From the NCBI RefSeq assembly GCF_003709565.1, contig NZ_QNRC01000010.1, positions 97,191 through 161,190 on the forward strand: DNA of 64,000 nt, given 5' to 3'. Position numbers and translations under genes: made by a program. The stretch comes from Paracoccus sigandri (GTDB taxonomy: Bacteria; Pseudomonadota; Alphaproteobacteria; Rhodobacterales; Rhodobacteraceae). A model generated the notes under the pieces. That model did no database searches. It worked only from the letters and a program-made list of their open reading frames with translations, and was not told the origin of the DNA. How positions within the stretch are numbered: the first letter of the stretch is position 1; every line of letters begins with the position of its first letter. This document shows, in pieces, positions 52,828 to 62,238 of the stretch.

Positions 52828-53643
52828 CGCGGGGGCGGGCCGGTGATCGCGGACGGGACGGCCCGGGCCATCGCCGCGCTGATCGCGGCGGCGGGCAGGT
52901 CCGGCTATGGCCCCGCGCTGGACGCGCTGACGCGGCAGGCGGCCGGCTTCGACATGAGCTGCGCCTTCGCCTTCAACCCCGACCAGAGCCCCGTGCTGAT
53001 CCATGACGGCTATTCCGCGACCGTGGACCGGCGCGCGCTGCGCACCTATCTGCGCGGCGCCTATCTGCTGGACCCGTTCTATTCGGCCTGCGTCTCGGGC
53101 TGCTCCGAGGGGCTGTGGCGGATGCGCGACCTGGCCCCGGACGGGTTCTACGATTCGGATTTCGCCTGGTCGCGCGAGGTGCATCCCTGCATCTCGGACC
53201 AGGCCGGCACGCTGGTCGAGGAGGTCGGCTTCACCATCCCCCTGCACGACGGCTTCGCGGCGACCTATTCGCTGATGCGCAACCGGGGCGGGCAGCCCTT
53301 CGATGCGGCGGAATTCGCCGCCCTGGCCGCGCTGACGCCGATCGTCGGCGCCAGCCTGCGCCAGCAATGGCAGCATCACATCCACGGGACCGACGCAAAT
53401 CCCGCGACGCCGCGGCCCGACACGGAACTGGTCTTCCAGCAGGCCTTCGGCGCGCTGCTGACCCCGGCGCAGCACGCGGTCACCAAGCTGATCCTGCGCG
53501 GTCACAGCAGCCTTTCCATCGCCCAGAACCTGGGGATCGCCGAGGGCACGGTGAAGATCCACCGCTCCAACATCTACCGGCGGCTGGGGATCTCCAGCCA
53601 GAGCGAGCTGTTCCAGATCTTCATCGACCATCTGGTGGAATAG
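52825..53643 (+). CDS. LuxR-family transcriptional regulator
   Basis: A 272-residue regulator with a C-terminal LuxR helix-turn-helix (LTPAQHAVTKLILRGHSSLSIAQNLGIAEGTVKIHRSNIYRRLG). The N-terminal 200 residues are not clearly an acyl-homoserine-lactone domain and look like the sensor region of many uncharacterised Rhodobacteraceae LuxR-type proteins. The start is uncertain: ATG 52825 overlaps the inverted repeat, while GTG 52843 follows a GGGGGCGGG stretch. It probably controls the divergent SDR-oxidase-EutH operon. Confidence 0.82.
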   Translation: MRGGGPVIADGTARAIAALIAAAGRSGYGPALDALTRQAAGFDMSCAFAFNPDQSPVLIHDGYSATVDRRALRTYLRGAYLLDPFYSACVSGCSEGLWRMRDLAPDGFYDSDFAWSREVHPCISDQAGTLVEEVGFTIPLHDGFAATYSLMRNRGGQPFDAAEFAALAALTPIVGASLRQQWQHHIHGTDANPATPRPDTELVFQQAFGALLTPAQHAVTKLILRGHSSLSIAQNLGIAEGTVKIHRSNIYRRLGISSQSELFQIFIDHLVE

Positions 53644-53663
53644 CCGGAAGCCGCGGCGGGCGG

Positions 53664-55292
53664 TCAGTCGTGGAAGGGGAAACCCTTCGCCAAGATCGCC
53701 TCGGCCAGGTCGGCCGGGATCGTGCCGCCGGTCCGGCCGCGCTCGGTGCCAAGGCGGGTGCGGATGAAGGCCCCGGCCAGCGCCTCGTCCCCCGCCTCCA
53801 GCAGGGCGGCGGCGCTGAGCAGCAGCGCGGCCTGTTCGACGAACCAGCGCGCCTCGGCCTCGGTCACGCCGCGCCCCCAGCGCGCGCGCCAACCCGCCAG
53901 CGCCGCGTCGTAATGCCGGTCCAGCCCCGTCCCCGCCTCCAGCCGCGCCGCCAGCGCCTCGCGGGCCAGCGGTTCGCGCGCCAGCGTGCGCAGCGCGTCC
54001 AGGCAGATCACGTTGCCCGAGCCTTCCCAGATGCCGTTCAGCGGCGCCTCGCGATAGAGCAGCGGCAGCGGCGTATCCTCGACATAGCCCATGCCGCCCA
54101 GCACCTCCATCGCCTCGGCGACGACCGTCGGGCACAGCTTGTTGGCCAGGTACTTCGCCAGCGCGACGCCGATGCGGGCGAAGGCGCGGTCGGCGTCGCC
54201 GCTGGCGTCGAAGGACCGCGCGACCGCAAGGCCCAGGGTCAGGCTGCCCTGCCAGTCCAGCACCAGGTCGGCCAGCACCGCGCGCATCAGCGGCTGGTCG
54301 ATCAGCCGCTTCTGGAAGGCGCTGCGGCGCGACACCCAGTGATGCGCCTCGCGCAGCGCCGCCCGCATCAGCCCGGCGGGCGCCATGGCGGTGTCCAGCC
54401 GCGTGTGATGCACCATCTCGACGATGGTGCGCACGCCGTCGCCTTCCCCGCCCAGCTGCCACGCCAGCGCGCGGTGATACTCGATCTCGGCCGAGGCGTT
54501 CGAGCGGTTGCCCAGCTTGTCCTTCAGCCGCTGGAGGCGGATGGCGTTGCGCCCATCTTCCAGCCAGCGCGGCACCAGGAAGCAGGTCAGCCCGCCTTCG
54601 GCCTGGGCCAGCGTCAGGAACCCGTCCGACATCGGCGCCGAGCAGAACCACTTGTGCCCGGTCAGCCGCCAGGCCACGCCGTCGCGTTCCGCCCGCGTGC
54701 TATTGGCGCGCACGTCCGAGCCGCCCTGCTTCTCGGTCATCGCCATCCCCAGCGTCACGCCGGTCTTGGCCTCCATCGGCCGGACCGAGGGATCGTAGCG
54801 CCGCGACAGCATCCGCCCCCGCCAGTCGCCGGGCAGATCCGCCGCGGCGATCACCGGCACGGCCGCATGGGTCATGGTCAGCGGGCAGCAATGGCCCGGC
54901 TCGACCTGACTGGCCAGATAGACCATCGCGGCATGGCCCAGATGGCCCGCCGCGCCGCCTTCCCAGGCGATGGCGTGATAGCCCGCTGCGGCGGAAAGGC
55001 GCATGAAGCGGTGATAGTCGGGATGGAAGCCGACCTCGTCCAGCCGCCGCCCGCCGCTGTCGAACAGCCGCAATTCGGGCGGGTTGCGGTTCGCCGCCCG
55101 CGCCGCCGCGCGCAGTTCGGCCCGGCCCAGGGTCTCGCCATAGCGGGCCAGTTCCTCCAGCGCCGCGCCGCTTTCCGCCAGCGCGCCGCGCAGCACCGGG
55201 TCGTCGCGCCACAGGTCGCGGTCGCCCGGCATCTCGGGCTGGTTCAGGACCTGGTGCGTTTCCAGTCCGGCCGTCGCTTCAAGCCGCGCCAT
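53664..55292 (-). CDS. aidB: AidB-like acyl-CoA dehydrogenase
   Basis: A 542-residue flavoprotein of the acyl-CoA dehydrogenase family, the length of E. coli AidB (541). AidB-typical blocks are MTEKQGGSDVRANST, GHKWFCSAPMSD and GIWEGSGNVICLDALR with the active-site glutamate. AidB is part of the adaptive response to alkylating agents and binds DNA through its C-terminal domain; its enzymatic role is unclear. The gene is 57 bp downstream of the GntR gene on the same strand, not next to ada here. Confidence 0.9.
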   Translation of the reverse strand: MARLEATAGLETHQVLNQPEMPGDRDLWRDDPVLRGALAESGAALEELARYGETLGRAELRAAARAANRNPPELRLFDSGGRRLDEVGFHPDYHRFMRLSAAAGYHAIAWEGGAAGHLGHAAMVYLASQVEPGHCCPLTMTHAAVPVIAAADLPGDWRGRMLSRRYDPSVRPMEAKTGVTLGMAMTEKQGGSDVRANSTRAERDGVAWRLTGHKWFCSAPMSDGFLTLAQAEGGLTCFLVPRWLEDGRNAIRLQRLKDKLGNRSNASAEIEYHRALAWQLGGEGDGVRTIVEMVHHTRLDTAMAPAGLMRAALREAHHWVSRRSAFQKRLIDQPLMRAVLADLVLDWQGSLTLGLAVARSFDASGDADRAFARIGVALAKYLANKLCPTVVAEAMEVLGGMGYVEDTPLPLLYREAPLNGIWEGSGNVICLDALRTLAREPLAREALAARLEAGTGLDRHYDAALAGWRARWGRGVTEAEARWFVEQAALLLSAAALLEAGDEALAGAFIRTRLGTERGRTGGTIPADLAEAILAKGFPFHD

Positions 55293-55349
55293 GCCGGCGC
55301 CCTCCTCGCTGCCCTGCGCCGCAGTCTAGCCGATCCGCCGCCGCGCCCG

Positions 55350-56015
55350 CTAGACCTCGACCCCCCACCAGCGCAAGGTCTGGCGATAATGTTCCCGGAT
55401 CGCGGCCACGGCCGCCTGCGCATCGCCCCGTTCCAGCGCGCCCAGGATGACCAGATGCTCCTCCATGGCCGAGACGATCCTGTCGGCAAGGAAGGGGCGC
55501 GTGTTCTGGATGATGGCGATCCGGTCGCGGTTCGTGGCATAGGCTTCGGCCAGCATCCGGTTGTCCGCCAGCCCCGCCGCCAGCGCATCATGCAGCGACA
55601 GGTCGACCCGCTGCGCGCGCCGGGTCAGGTCGGGCGCGCGCGCCCCGCGGGCGGCGGCCAGCGTCGCCTCATGCGCGTCGCGCAGCTCTGCCAGATCCGG
55701 CACGCCGCGCGCGATCAGCCGCCGCGCGCCCTCGCAATCCAGGGCCATGCGCATGTCCAGGCAATCGCGCGTCGTCTCGGGGCCAGCGTCCATCACCAGC
55801 ACGCCGCGCTTGGGCAGGATCCGCAGCAAGCCGCGCGAATCGGCGCGTTTCACGGCCTCGCGCATGGCCGCGATGGACAGGCCGGTCGCCCCGGTCAGGC
55901 CCGGCATGGTCACGAATTCCCCTGCCCGCAGGGTGCCGTCGCGCAGCAGGGCGACCAGCCGCCCATAGGCCTGATCGGCCAGCAGATCCGCGCCATTTCC
56001 GTCTTCCGCCCGCAT
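55350..56015 (-). CDS. GntR-family transcriptional regulator (FadR/VanR subfamily)
   Basis: A 221-residue regulator with an N-terminal GntR winged helix (ADQAYGRLVALLRDGTLRAGEFV ... LSIAAMREAVKRADSRGLL) and a C-terminal all-helical FCD domain containing metal/ligand-type residues (DMRMALDCEGARRL; DLSLHDAL). The start MRAEDGNGAD has GGGAGGG upstream. It is divergent from the NCS1 transporter gene and likely represses it. Confidence 0.88.
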   Translation of the reverse strand: MRAEDGNGADLLADQAYGRLVALLRDGTLRAGEFVTMPGLTGATGLSIAAMREAVKRADSRGLLRILPKRGVLVMDAGPETTRDCLDMRMALDCEGARRLIARGVPDLAELRDAHEATLAAARGARAPDLTRRAQRVDLSLHDALAAGLADNRMLAEAYATNRDRIAIIQNTRPFLADRIVSAMEEHLVILGALERGDAQAAVAAIREHYRQTLRWWGVEV

Positions 56016-56099
56016 CCTGGACCCTCCCTGCCGGCGATTATCGCCATTTTTCGAAAGCTGTTTCAATAGATTCATTATTGTATGTTTGTAAAAATAGTT

Positions 56100-56113
56100 T
56101 CTAAAATTTTAGA
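56100..56113. promoter_or_regulatory. Perfect palindrome in the gntR/NCS1 divergent promoter
   Basis: TCTAAAATTTTAGA is a perfect 14-bp palindrome in an AT-rich island (about 56035-56115) in the 149-bp gap between the divergent gntR and transporter genes. TTTCGAAA at 56049-56056 is a second, shorter palindrome. One of them is likely the GntR operator. Confidence 0.5.
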
Positions 56114-56164
56114 TGTGCCGTGCAGATGGCAGATACCGCCATGCCGGTCGCAGGGGGTAGAAAA

Positions 56165-57643
56165 ATGACTCATGACCATCTGGAAATCCGGTCGAAGGAC
56201 CACCGGCTCTACAATGCCGACCTTGCGCCGATCCCGCACAGGGAACGGAAATGGGGCGCATTCGAGATCTTCAACGTCTGGAACAACGACATCCAGAGCC
56301 TGTTCGGCTATACGCTGGCGGCGTCGCTGTTCATCAGCCACGGGCTGAACGGCTGGTGGACCTTCACCGCCATCGTCCTGGCGGGGTTCATCGTGATGAT
56401 CCTGGTGAACCTGACCGGCAAGCCCTCGGTCCGCTACGGCATCCCCTATGCGGTGATGGCGCGGGTGTCGATGGGGGTGCAGGGGGCCAAGTTCCCCGCC
56501 CTGGTGCGCGGCGTGGTCGCGATCTTCTGGTACGGGGTGCAGACCTATTTCGCCTCGACGGCGGTGGCGCTGCTGCTGCGGGCGGTCTTCGGGCTGGATG
56601 CGGGCGGGACCGGGTTCCTGGGCATGTCCGGGGTCGAGTGGCTGTCCTATTTCATCGTCTGCGCGCTGCAGCTTGTCGTCTTCTCGATGGGCATCGAATG
56701 GGTCGGCCGGTTCCTGAACTGGGCCGGTCCCTTCGTCTATCTGGTGATGATCGTGCTGATGATCGCCATCTGGTGGAAGGCCGGAAGCGGGTTGCTGACC
56801 GAGCTTGGCAACATCTTCCAGGGCAATGACGAGGCCAGCACCCGCGGGCCGGTCGCCGCCTTCTTCGCCATCACCGGCACGATGATCGCCTATTTCGCCG
56901 CGGTGGTGATCAATTTCGGCGACTTCTCGCGCTTCGTGAAATCGGAACGCCAGATGATGATCGGCAACTTCTGGGGCCTGCCGGTGTCGATCGCCATCTT
57001 CTCGTTCATCGCGCTGATGATCACGGCGGGCACGGTGGTGCTGTTCGGCGAAAGGCTGGTGAACCCGGCCGACATCGTCGAGCGGGTGGACAATATCTGG
57101 CTGACGGTGATCGCCGCCTTCACCTTCTTCGCGGCGACGATCAGCATCAACCTGGTGGCGAACTTCATCCCGGCGGCCTATGACCTGGCCAATCTCTATC
57201 CCTCGCGGATCAGCGCCCGGACCGGCGGCTACCTGACGGCGACCATCGCCTTCTTCATCGGGGCGCTGTGGGTGTCGGTCATCTCGAAGATCGGCATCGC
57301 CTCCTTCGTGGACACGCTGGGGGCCGCGCTGGCGCCGCTCTATGGCATCCTGGTGGCCGACTATTACATCCTGCGCAAGCGGCGGATCAACCTGCAGGAC
57401 CTGTTCTCGTCCCAGGCGGGCGGCAACTATCACTATGTCAAGGGCTGGAACAAGACGGCGATCATGGCCTTCGGCATCGCGGCGTTGTTTTCCGTCAGCA
57501 CGGTCTGGATCCCGGCGCTGGAAGCCATGTCGGGCTTCGGCTGGATGATCGGCGCGTTGCTGGGCGGCGTCCTGCATGTTGCGCTGATGCGCCGCTTCGA
57601 GGAAGTCGAAACCGGGTCGAACGGCGTGTCGGACTTCCACTAG
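56165..57643 (+). CDS. NCS1-family nucleobase/cation symporter
   Basis: A 492-residue membrane transporter with 12 predicted helices. NCS1 features are IFNVWNNDIQSLFGYTLAAS in helix 1, GKPSVRYGIPYAVMARVSMG in helix 2/3 and NFGDFSRFVKSERQMM. Members take up cytosine, purines, allantoin, uracil or hydantoins. The start MTHDHLEIRSK follows AGGGGG by 7 bases, preferred to an ATG at 56120. A strong terminator follows the gene. Confidence 0.88.
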   Translation: MTHDHLEIRSKDHRLYNADLAPIPHRERKWGAFEIFNVWNNDIQSLFGYTLAASLFISHGLNGWWTFTAIVLAGFIVMILVNLTGKPSVRYGIPYAVMARVSMGVQGAKFPALVRGVVAIFWYGVQTYFASTAVALLLRAVFGLDAGGTGFLGMSGVEWLSYFIVCALQLVVFSMGIEWVGRFLNWAGPFVYLVMIVLMIAIWWKAGSGLLTELGNIFQGNDEASTRGPVAAFFAITGTMIAYFAAVVINFGDFSRFVKSERQMMIGNFWGLPVSIAIFSFIALMITAGTVVLFGERLVNPADIVERVDNIWLTVIAAFTFFAATISINLVANFIPAAYDLANLYPSRISARTGGYLTATIAFFIGALWVSVISKIGIASFVDTLGAALAPLYGILVADYYILRKRRINLQDLFSSQAGGNYHYVKGWNKTAIMAFGIAALFSVSTVWIPALEAMSGFGWMIGALLGGVLHVALMRRFEEVETGSNGVSDFH

Positions 57644-57665
57644 ACGCCCCGGCATCGATCCGGCC

Positions 57666-57699
57666 GGCGGCCCCCGCTCCCTCGGGGGCCGCCTTTTTT
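57666..57699 (+). terminator. Rho-independent terminator after the NCS1 transporter
   Basis: Perfect 11-bp stem GGCGGCCCCCG (57666-57676) / CGGGGGCCGCC (57683-57693) with loop CTCCCT, followed by six T residues. The clearest intrinsic terminator in the window. Confidence 0.95.
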
Positions 57700-57708
57700 G
57701 CAGCCGGA

Positions 57709-59154
57709 TCAGGGGGCCTTGCGGATCAGCGTGACGTGATCGCCCGCCGCATCGTCCTCTGCCAGCGACTTGTTCACGGCATAGAGATTGCCGCGGCCAT
57801 CGGCATGGACATGGTTGGGATAGCTGCCATTCGCCAGGTTGGCGACGATCTCGCCCTCCGGCGACACGACCGTGACCGTCCCCGCCCCGCGGTTCGAGAC
57901 ATAGGCCAGGCGCTCGACCGGCTCGAAGGCGACGTTCAGCGCGCCCGCGCCGACGGCCACGTCATGCAGCACCTCGCCGCTGTCCAGGTCCAGGATGACC
58001 AGGTTGTCGCTGTCCTGCGAGGCGACGAAGGCCCGCCCGGTTTCCGCGTCGTAGGCCACGCCGCTGGCATTCTTCGCGCCGGGGACCGGCAGCACCCGCG
58101 CCACCTCGTTGCTGTCCAGGTCGATCACCGCCAGCTCGTTGCTGGTCCGGCTGACCACGAACAGCCGCCCGCCCTCGGGATCCAGCGCAAGGCTCATGAC
58201 CGAGAAATCCCCGCCGCGCTGCGCCGAGTCGATCTCGATCACCGCGCGTTTTTCCAGCGCGGCGGTGTCGAAGACATGGATCCCGTTCGTCGCCGAGGCC
58301 GAGACATAGGCGCGCCCGCGTTCGCCATCCACCACCACGTCGCGGGAATGATAGACCTCGCCGGGGGGGAACTGCCGGACCAGCGACAGGTCGCCCTGGC
58401 GATAGACCGCGACGGTATTGTGGAAGGTGTTCGTCGCCCAGACCGTGCCCTGCCTGTCGTCGACGGCGATGCCGAAGACCGCGACCGGCTCGGGGCCTTC
58501 GGGTTGCGGCGCGCCGGGGGGCGGGGACTGGCGCAGATCCTCGGGCAGCTCGGGCGGGGTGATCTCGGCCAGCACCTCCAGCGTCTCGGGATCCAGCTTC
58601 TGCAGGGTCGAGCCGCGCGGGCGGAAGGACGAGGCGGCGACGAACAGCGCGTCGCTGGCGGCGCTGTAGGCCGACTGATAGAGACCCGCGGCACCCTTGA
58701 CGCCGTGCCGGCTGAACAGATCCTCACCCGACAGCGGGATCCGGGGCGAGACCTTCACGTCGATCACCGTGGCGGTCGAGGGGTTCTCGGCGATCACGAC
58801 CAGCTTGTGCAGGCCGGTCTCGGCATCCTCGGGCAGGGTGAATCCCAGCGACAGGTTGCCCTCGTCATCGACCGTGGCCGGGCCGCCGGGGTTCAGGACC
58901 GCCAGCCCCTTCTGCAGCGTCACGCTCTGCCCCGGCACCAGGCCCATGCCCTGCACGCGGACCCCGTCGCCGGAATGGACCGGTTTGCCCGGCATCTCCG
59001 GGCCAACGCGGAATCGGCCGGTGAATTCCGCCGGGGCGTCGAAACGCGCCTCGGCCAGGGCGCCCATCGGCAGGGACAGCATGGCCAGCGCCAGGGCCGC
59101 GCCCAATGCCACATGACCGCGCCGGGGCGCGGCAGAGCCAGAACTCCACGTCAT
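57709..59154 (-). CDS. Periplasmic YncE-like beta-propeller protein
   Basis: A 481-residue exported protein: signal peptide to about GALAEARF (residue 36), an N-terminal beta-sandwich-like domain to about residue 135, then repeated blades such as VAVFGIAVDDRQGTVWATN, RDVVVDGERGRAYVSASA and NVAFEPVERLAYVSNRG, typical of seven-bladed YncE/YVTN propellers. E. coli yncE also lies next to a TonB receptor gene (yncD), as here, which supports a shared iron-related role. Function of the family is unknown. Confidence 0.85.
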   Translation of the reverse strand: MTWSSGSAAPRRGHVALGAALALAMLSLPMGALAEARFDAPAEFTGRFRVGPEMPGKPVHSGDGVRVQGMGLVPGQSVTLQKGLAVLNPGGPATVDDEGNLSLGFTLPEDAETGLHKLVVIAENPSTATVIDVKVSPRIPLSGEDLFSRHGVKGAAGLYQSAYSAASDALFVAASSFRPRGSTLQKLDPETLEVLAEITPPELPEDLRQSPPPGAPQPEGPEPVAVFGIAVDDRQGTVWATNTFHNTVAVYRQGDLSLVRQFPPGEVYHSRDVVVDGERGRAYVSASATNGIHVFDTAALEKRAVIEIDSAQRGGDFSVMSLALDPEGGRLFVVSRTSNELAVIDLDSNEVARVLPVPGAKNASGVAYDAETGRAFVASQDSDNLVILDLDSGEVLHDVAVGAGALNVAFEPVERLAYVSNRGAGTVTVVSPEGEIVANLANGSYPNHVHADGRGNLYAVNKSLAEDDAAGDHVTLIRKAP

Positions 59155-59527
59155 CGCAATATCTCCTCATGGATGGATGATCCGGTGCCGACCTGGCAAG
59201 GGGCGGGGCGGGCTCGGCCTGTCGGGAAAAGCGATGGTCCGGCGGAATTTGTCAACCGGAATCCGCGTCGCGCGCCTGGGTGTCGCGGCCTGCCGCGTCC
59301 GCAACCATCGCGCGATTGTGGCAGGAAATCCCCACCTGAACAGCTTCGTATGGATAATCGGGACCGGCCCGCCGTTTAACTTGACAATTTCTGTCAGGGG
59401 TTTAACTGGATCGCGCAGATCAGGGCTGGCCCGGCCTTCCCGGCCCTCCCGCCCTGTCCAACGCGCATCAGACGCCAGCCTTCGCAGCCAGCGGCATTAT
59501 CCACCGTTCAATGCTAGCGAGGCGGTT
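59155..59527. other. Divergent intergenic region between yncE-like and TonB receptor genes
   Basis: A 373-bp gap without a convincing gene. It contains the TGA-N9-TCA element described separately, with a TTGACA hexamer at 59381-59386 that could be the -35 box of the receptor promoter, giving a leader of roughly 110 bases. The rest (59155-59340) is ordinary GC-rich sequence in which I see no signal. Confidence 0.5.
59382..59396. promoter_or_regulatory. Iron-responsive (RirA/IRO-type) box candidate
   Basis: TGACAATTTCTGTCA is an inverted repeat TGACA-N5-TGTCA fitting the TGA-N9-TCA pattern of RirA iron-responsive operators in alphaproteobacteria. It overlaps a TTGACA -35-like hexamer and is flanked by direct repeats TTTAACT at 59375-59381 and 59401-59407. 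Confidence 0.55.
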
Positions 59528-61522
59528 ATGACCGGACGCAATCCCTTGCGCGCTGTCCTGTTGGGCAGTTGCGCCTTTATGTTCCCCCACATGGCTCTGG
59601 CGCAGGACGGCAATCCGCTGCTGCTGGACACCATCACCATCGAAAGCAAGCGCGACGTCCGGACCGACACCGCGACGGCCGTGACCGAGATCGACCAGGA
59701 AGAAATCGACGACCGCCAGGCCGGCACCATCGCGGAACTGATCGATTCCGTGCCGGGGGTGACGCTGATCAACGGCTCGACCCCCTCGGGCAGCGGCATC
59801 AACATCCGCGGCTTCGGCGCGGGCAACACCTATGGCAGCAACCAGAAGGTGCTGATCCAGGTCGACGGCGCAACCCAGGGCTCGGAAGAGCTTTACCGCC
59901 TTGGTACGCAGCTTTTCACCGATCCCGAACTCTTCAAGTCCGTCTCGGTCCTGCGCGGCACGGTCGGCAGCTTCGAATACGGCTCGGGCGTGGTCGGCGG
60001 CATCTTGCGGCTGGAAACCAAGGACGCCTCGGACTTCACCGGCGGCGAGATCGGCTATAGGCTGCGCCAGGGCCTGTCTTTCGGCACCAATGGCGATTCC
60101 ATCACCTCCTCGACCATTCTTGCCTGGCAGCCGAGCGAGGATTTCGAGGTGATGGCCAACTATGTCTGGCGGCGCCAAGGCGAACAGGACGACGGCGCGG
60201 GCAACAACACCGGGGACGTGGGCTTCAAGGAGCCCTCTTACGGTCTGAAGGCCAAATACAGCTTCGGCCAGGATCGTGACCAATATGTCAGCCTGTCCTA
60301 TACCGACAGCACGATCGCGGAACGGGACGTGCCCTACGACGCCGTCGCCGGCCTGCCCTTCGGCAACGTGGACCGCGACATCCGGTCGCGCACCCTGGTG
60401 CTGGCCTATGGCTGGAACCCGGCGGGCAACGACCTGGTCGATCTTTCGGTCAATCTCAGCTACGCCGATCAGAAGATCTACAACGCCGCCATCGGCCCCG
60501 GCTTCCCGCTGATCGATGCCGACCATCGCTATGAGACCACCAAGCTGACGGTGAAGAACACCGCGCATTTCAGCATCGGCAGCGTCGGCAACGAGTTGCG
60601 TGCCGGTGCCGAGCTTATCTTCAAGGACCGTCTGGACGCCTATGCCGCCCCCGGCGGCAAGGACAACCGCATCGCGCTGTTCGCCATCGACGAGATGGAT
60701 TTCGGCAACGGCTTCACCCTGACCCCCGCGCTTCGCTACGAGACGCAGAACATAACCTACAAGGGGACAAATCCGAGATTCGAGGGGGAATACGACAACG
60801 ACGCCCTGATGGGTGGGATCTCGGCCCGCTACGAATGGCAGAACGGTTTCGCTGTCTTTGCAAGCGGCGCCTATACCGAATCGCTGCCCATCATGGACGA
60901 TTTCGACCGACAGGACTACGAATCCGGCGGCAATATCATCAACTACATGACCACGACCGAAAAGGCCCGCACATGGGAAATCGGCGCGTCGCATCGCCAG
61001 GCGGATGTCTTCGCCGCCGATGACGCGATCAGCCTCAAGGCCAATCTCTACAAAACCCATGTCTGGGACATCACGTCCGAGCCGGACGTCAGCACGGCGG
61101 ACATGAAAGGGCTTGAACTCGAAGGCGCCTATAGCCATGCGACGGGCTTCTACGGGGAAATCAGCGCCAATATCGTGGATTACACATCGGCCACCGTCGA
61201 CGGCGTATGGCGCGACTATTACGCCCAGACCCCGGCGGACAGCGCGCGGCTGGTGCTTGGCAAGCGCTGGGACCGAGAGCTTGATCTGAGCTGGGAAATG
61301 GTCGCAAGCAAACGCTATGACAGAGGCGATGTCGACGCGGCGATCCCCGGCACCACCGTGCATAACCTGCGCGCGACCTATCGTCCGGCGACGGGCATCC
61401 TGGAAGGAACCGAGTTGCGGTTCGCCGTCGAGAACCTGTTCGACAAGGAATACAAGCGGCGGCTGGCGACGCGTAACGCGCCGGGCCGGAACATCAAGTT
61501 CGCCCTGGCGAAGACCTTCTGA
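59528..61522 (+). CDS. TonB-dependent outer-membrane receptor
   Basis: A 664-residue outer-membrane receptor. After a signal peptide ending at MALAQD (about residue 26) comes a TonB-box-like DTITIES, then the plug domain (about 50-165, with INIRGFGAGNTYG and VLRGTVGSFEYGSGVVGG) and a 22-strand barrel ending in phenylalanine. The plug pattern FTDPELFKSVSVLRG recalls haem/haemoglobin receptors, but siderophore receptors are not excluded. The start is set by GAGGCGG before ATG. An iron-box candidate lies about 130 bp upstream. Confidence 0.9.
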   Translation: MTGRNPLRAVLLGSCAFMFPHMALAQDGNPLLLDTITIESKRDVRTDTATAVTEIDQEEIDDRQAGTIAELIDSVPGVTLINGSTPSGSGINIRGFGAGNTYGSNQKVLIQVDGATQGSEELYRLGTQLFTDPELFKSVSVLRGTVGSFEYGSGVVGGILRLETKDASDFTGGEIGYRLRQGLSFGTNGDSITSSTILAWQPSEDFEVMANYVWRRQGEQDDGAGNNTGDVGFKEPSYGLKAKYSFGQDRDQYVSLSYTDSTIAERDVPYDAVAGLPFGNVDRDIRSRTLVLAYGWNPAGNDLVDLSVNLSYADQKIYNAAIGPGFPLIDADHRYETTKLTVKNTAHFSIGSVGNELRAGAELIFKDRLDAYAAPGGKDNRIALFAIDEMDFGNGFTLTPALRYETQNITYKGTNPRFEGEYDNDALMGGISARYEWQNGFAVFASGAYTESLPIMDDFDRQDYESGGNIINYMTTTEKARTWEIGASHRQADVFAADDAISLKANLYKTHVWDITSEPDVSTADMKGLELEGAYSHATGFYGEISANIVDYTSATVDGVWRDYYAQTPADSARLVLGKRWDRELDLSWEMVASKRYDRGDVDAAIPGTTVHNLRATYRPATGILEGTELRFAVENLFDKEYKRRLATRNAPGRNIKFALAKTF

Positions 61523-61598
61523 ACCGGGCCGGGCACCCGGCCGGGTGCCCGCCACCTCCTTCGGCATCCGCCGCGCAGAACCAGATCGGGAAAAGACC

Positions 61599-62165
61599 AT
61601 GCCACGAACCACCCAGATGTTTCGCAAGATCCCATTCGCCCTGCCCCTTGCCATGCTGACCGGCATGGCGGGCGCCGCCCTGGCGCAAACGGCCGGGGAG
61701 GGCGACACCCCGCCCCCGGCGCCCGGCGTCGCCGGCGGCCACAGCCAGGCGGCCTTCATCGCCAGCTATGACCGCGACGGCGACGGCCAGGTCACGCAAG
61801 AGGAATTCCTTGCCGTGCGCACCGAACGCTTCGAAGGCGCCGACAAGGATGGCGACGGCGCCCTCAACGAGGCCGAATATGTCGCCGAGTTCGAGGGCCG
61901 CCTGCGCCAGCAATATGCCGAGCAGGACCGCGAACCCGACAAGTTCTTCGAACGCGGGCTGACGCAGGCCGGCGTCCGTTTCGCGCTGCTGGACCGCGAC
62001 CGCAACGGCTTGCTGTCCCCCGAGGAGGACCTGGCCAGCGCCGAGCGCACCTTCGCCGGGATGGACACGAATGGCGACGGCGTCGTCTCGGCCGAGGATC
62101 CGCCGCGCGAACGCCGCCGCCGCGACAATGACGGCAGCGACGACGCCGAGCGCAGCGCGGACTGA
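61599..62165 (+). CDS. Exported EF-hand protein (four EF-hand-like loops)
   Basis: A 188-residue protein with a signal peptide ending near GAALAQT (about residue 31). Four calcium-loop motifs follow: DRDGDGQVTQEE, DKDGDGALNEAE, DRDRNGLLSPEE and DTNGDGVVSAED, each with Asp/Asn at positions 1, 3 and 5; the acidic position 12 is Glu or Asp. The C-terminus is highly charged. It is in the iron-uptake-like cluster between the receptor and the DUF2271 gene. Probably a periplasmic Ca-binding protein; role unknown. Confidence 0.85.
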   Translation: MPRTTQMFRKIPFALPLAMLTGMAGAALAQTAGEGDTPPPAPGVAGGHSQAAFIASYDRDGDGQVTQEEFLAVRTERFEGADKDGDGALNEAEYVAEFEGRLRQQYAEQDREPDKFFERGLTQAGVRFALLDRDRNGLLSPEEDLASAERTFAGMDTNGDGVVSAEDPPRERRRRDNDGSDDAERSAD

Positions 62166-62238
62166 GCGCCGCGCCCCGGATGGCTCTCGCACGGGCCGGC
62201 CCCGCCGCCCGTTCCGCCGGATTTGACAGGAAGACCCG

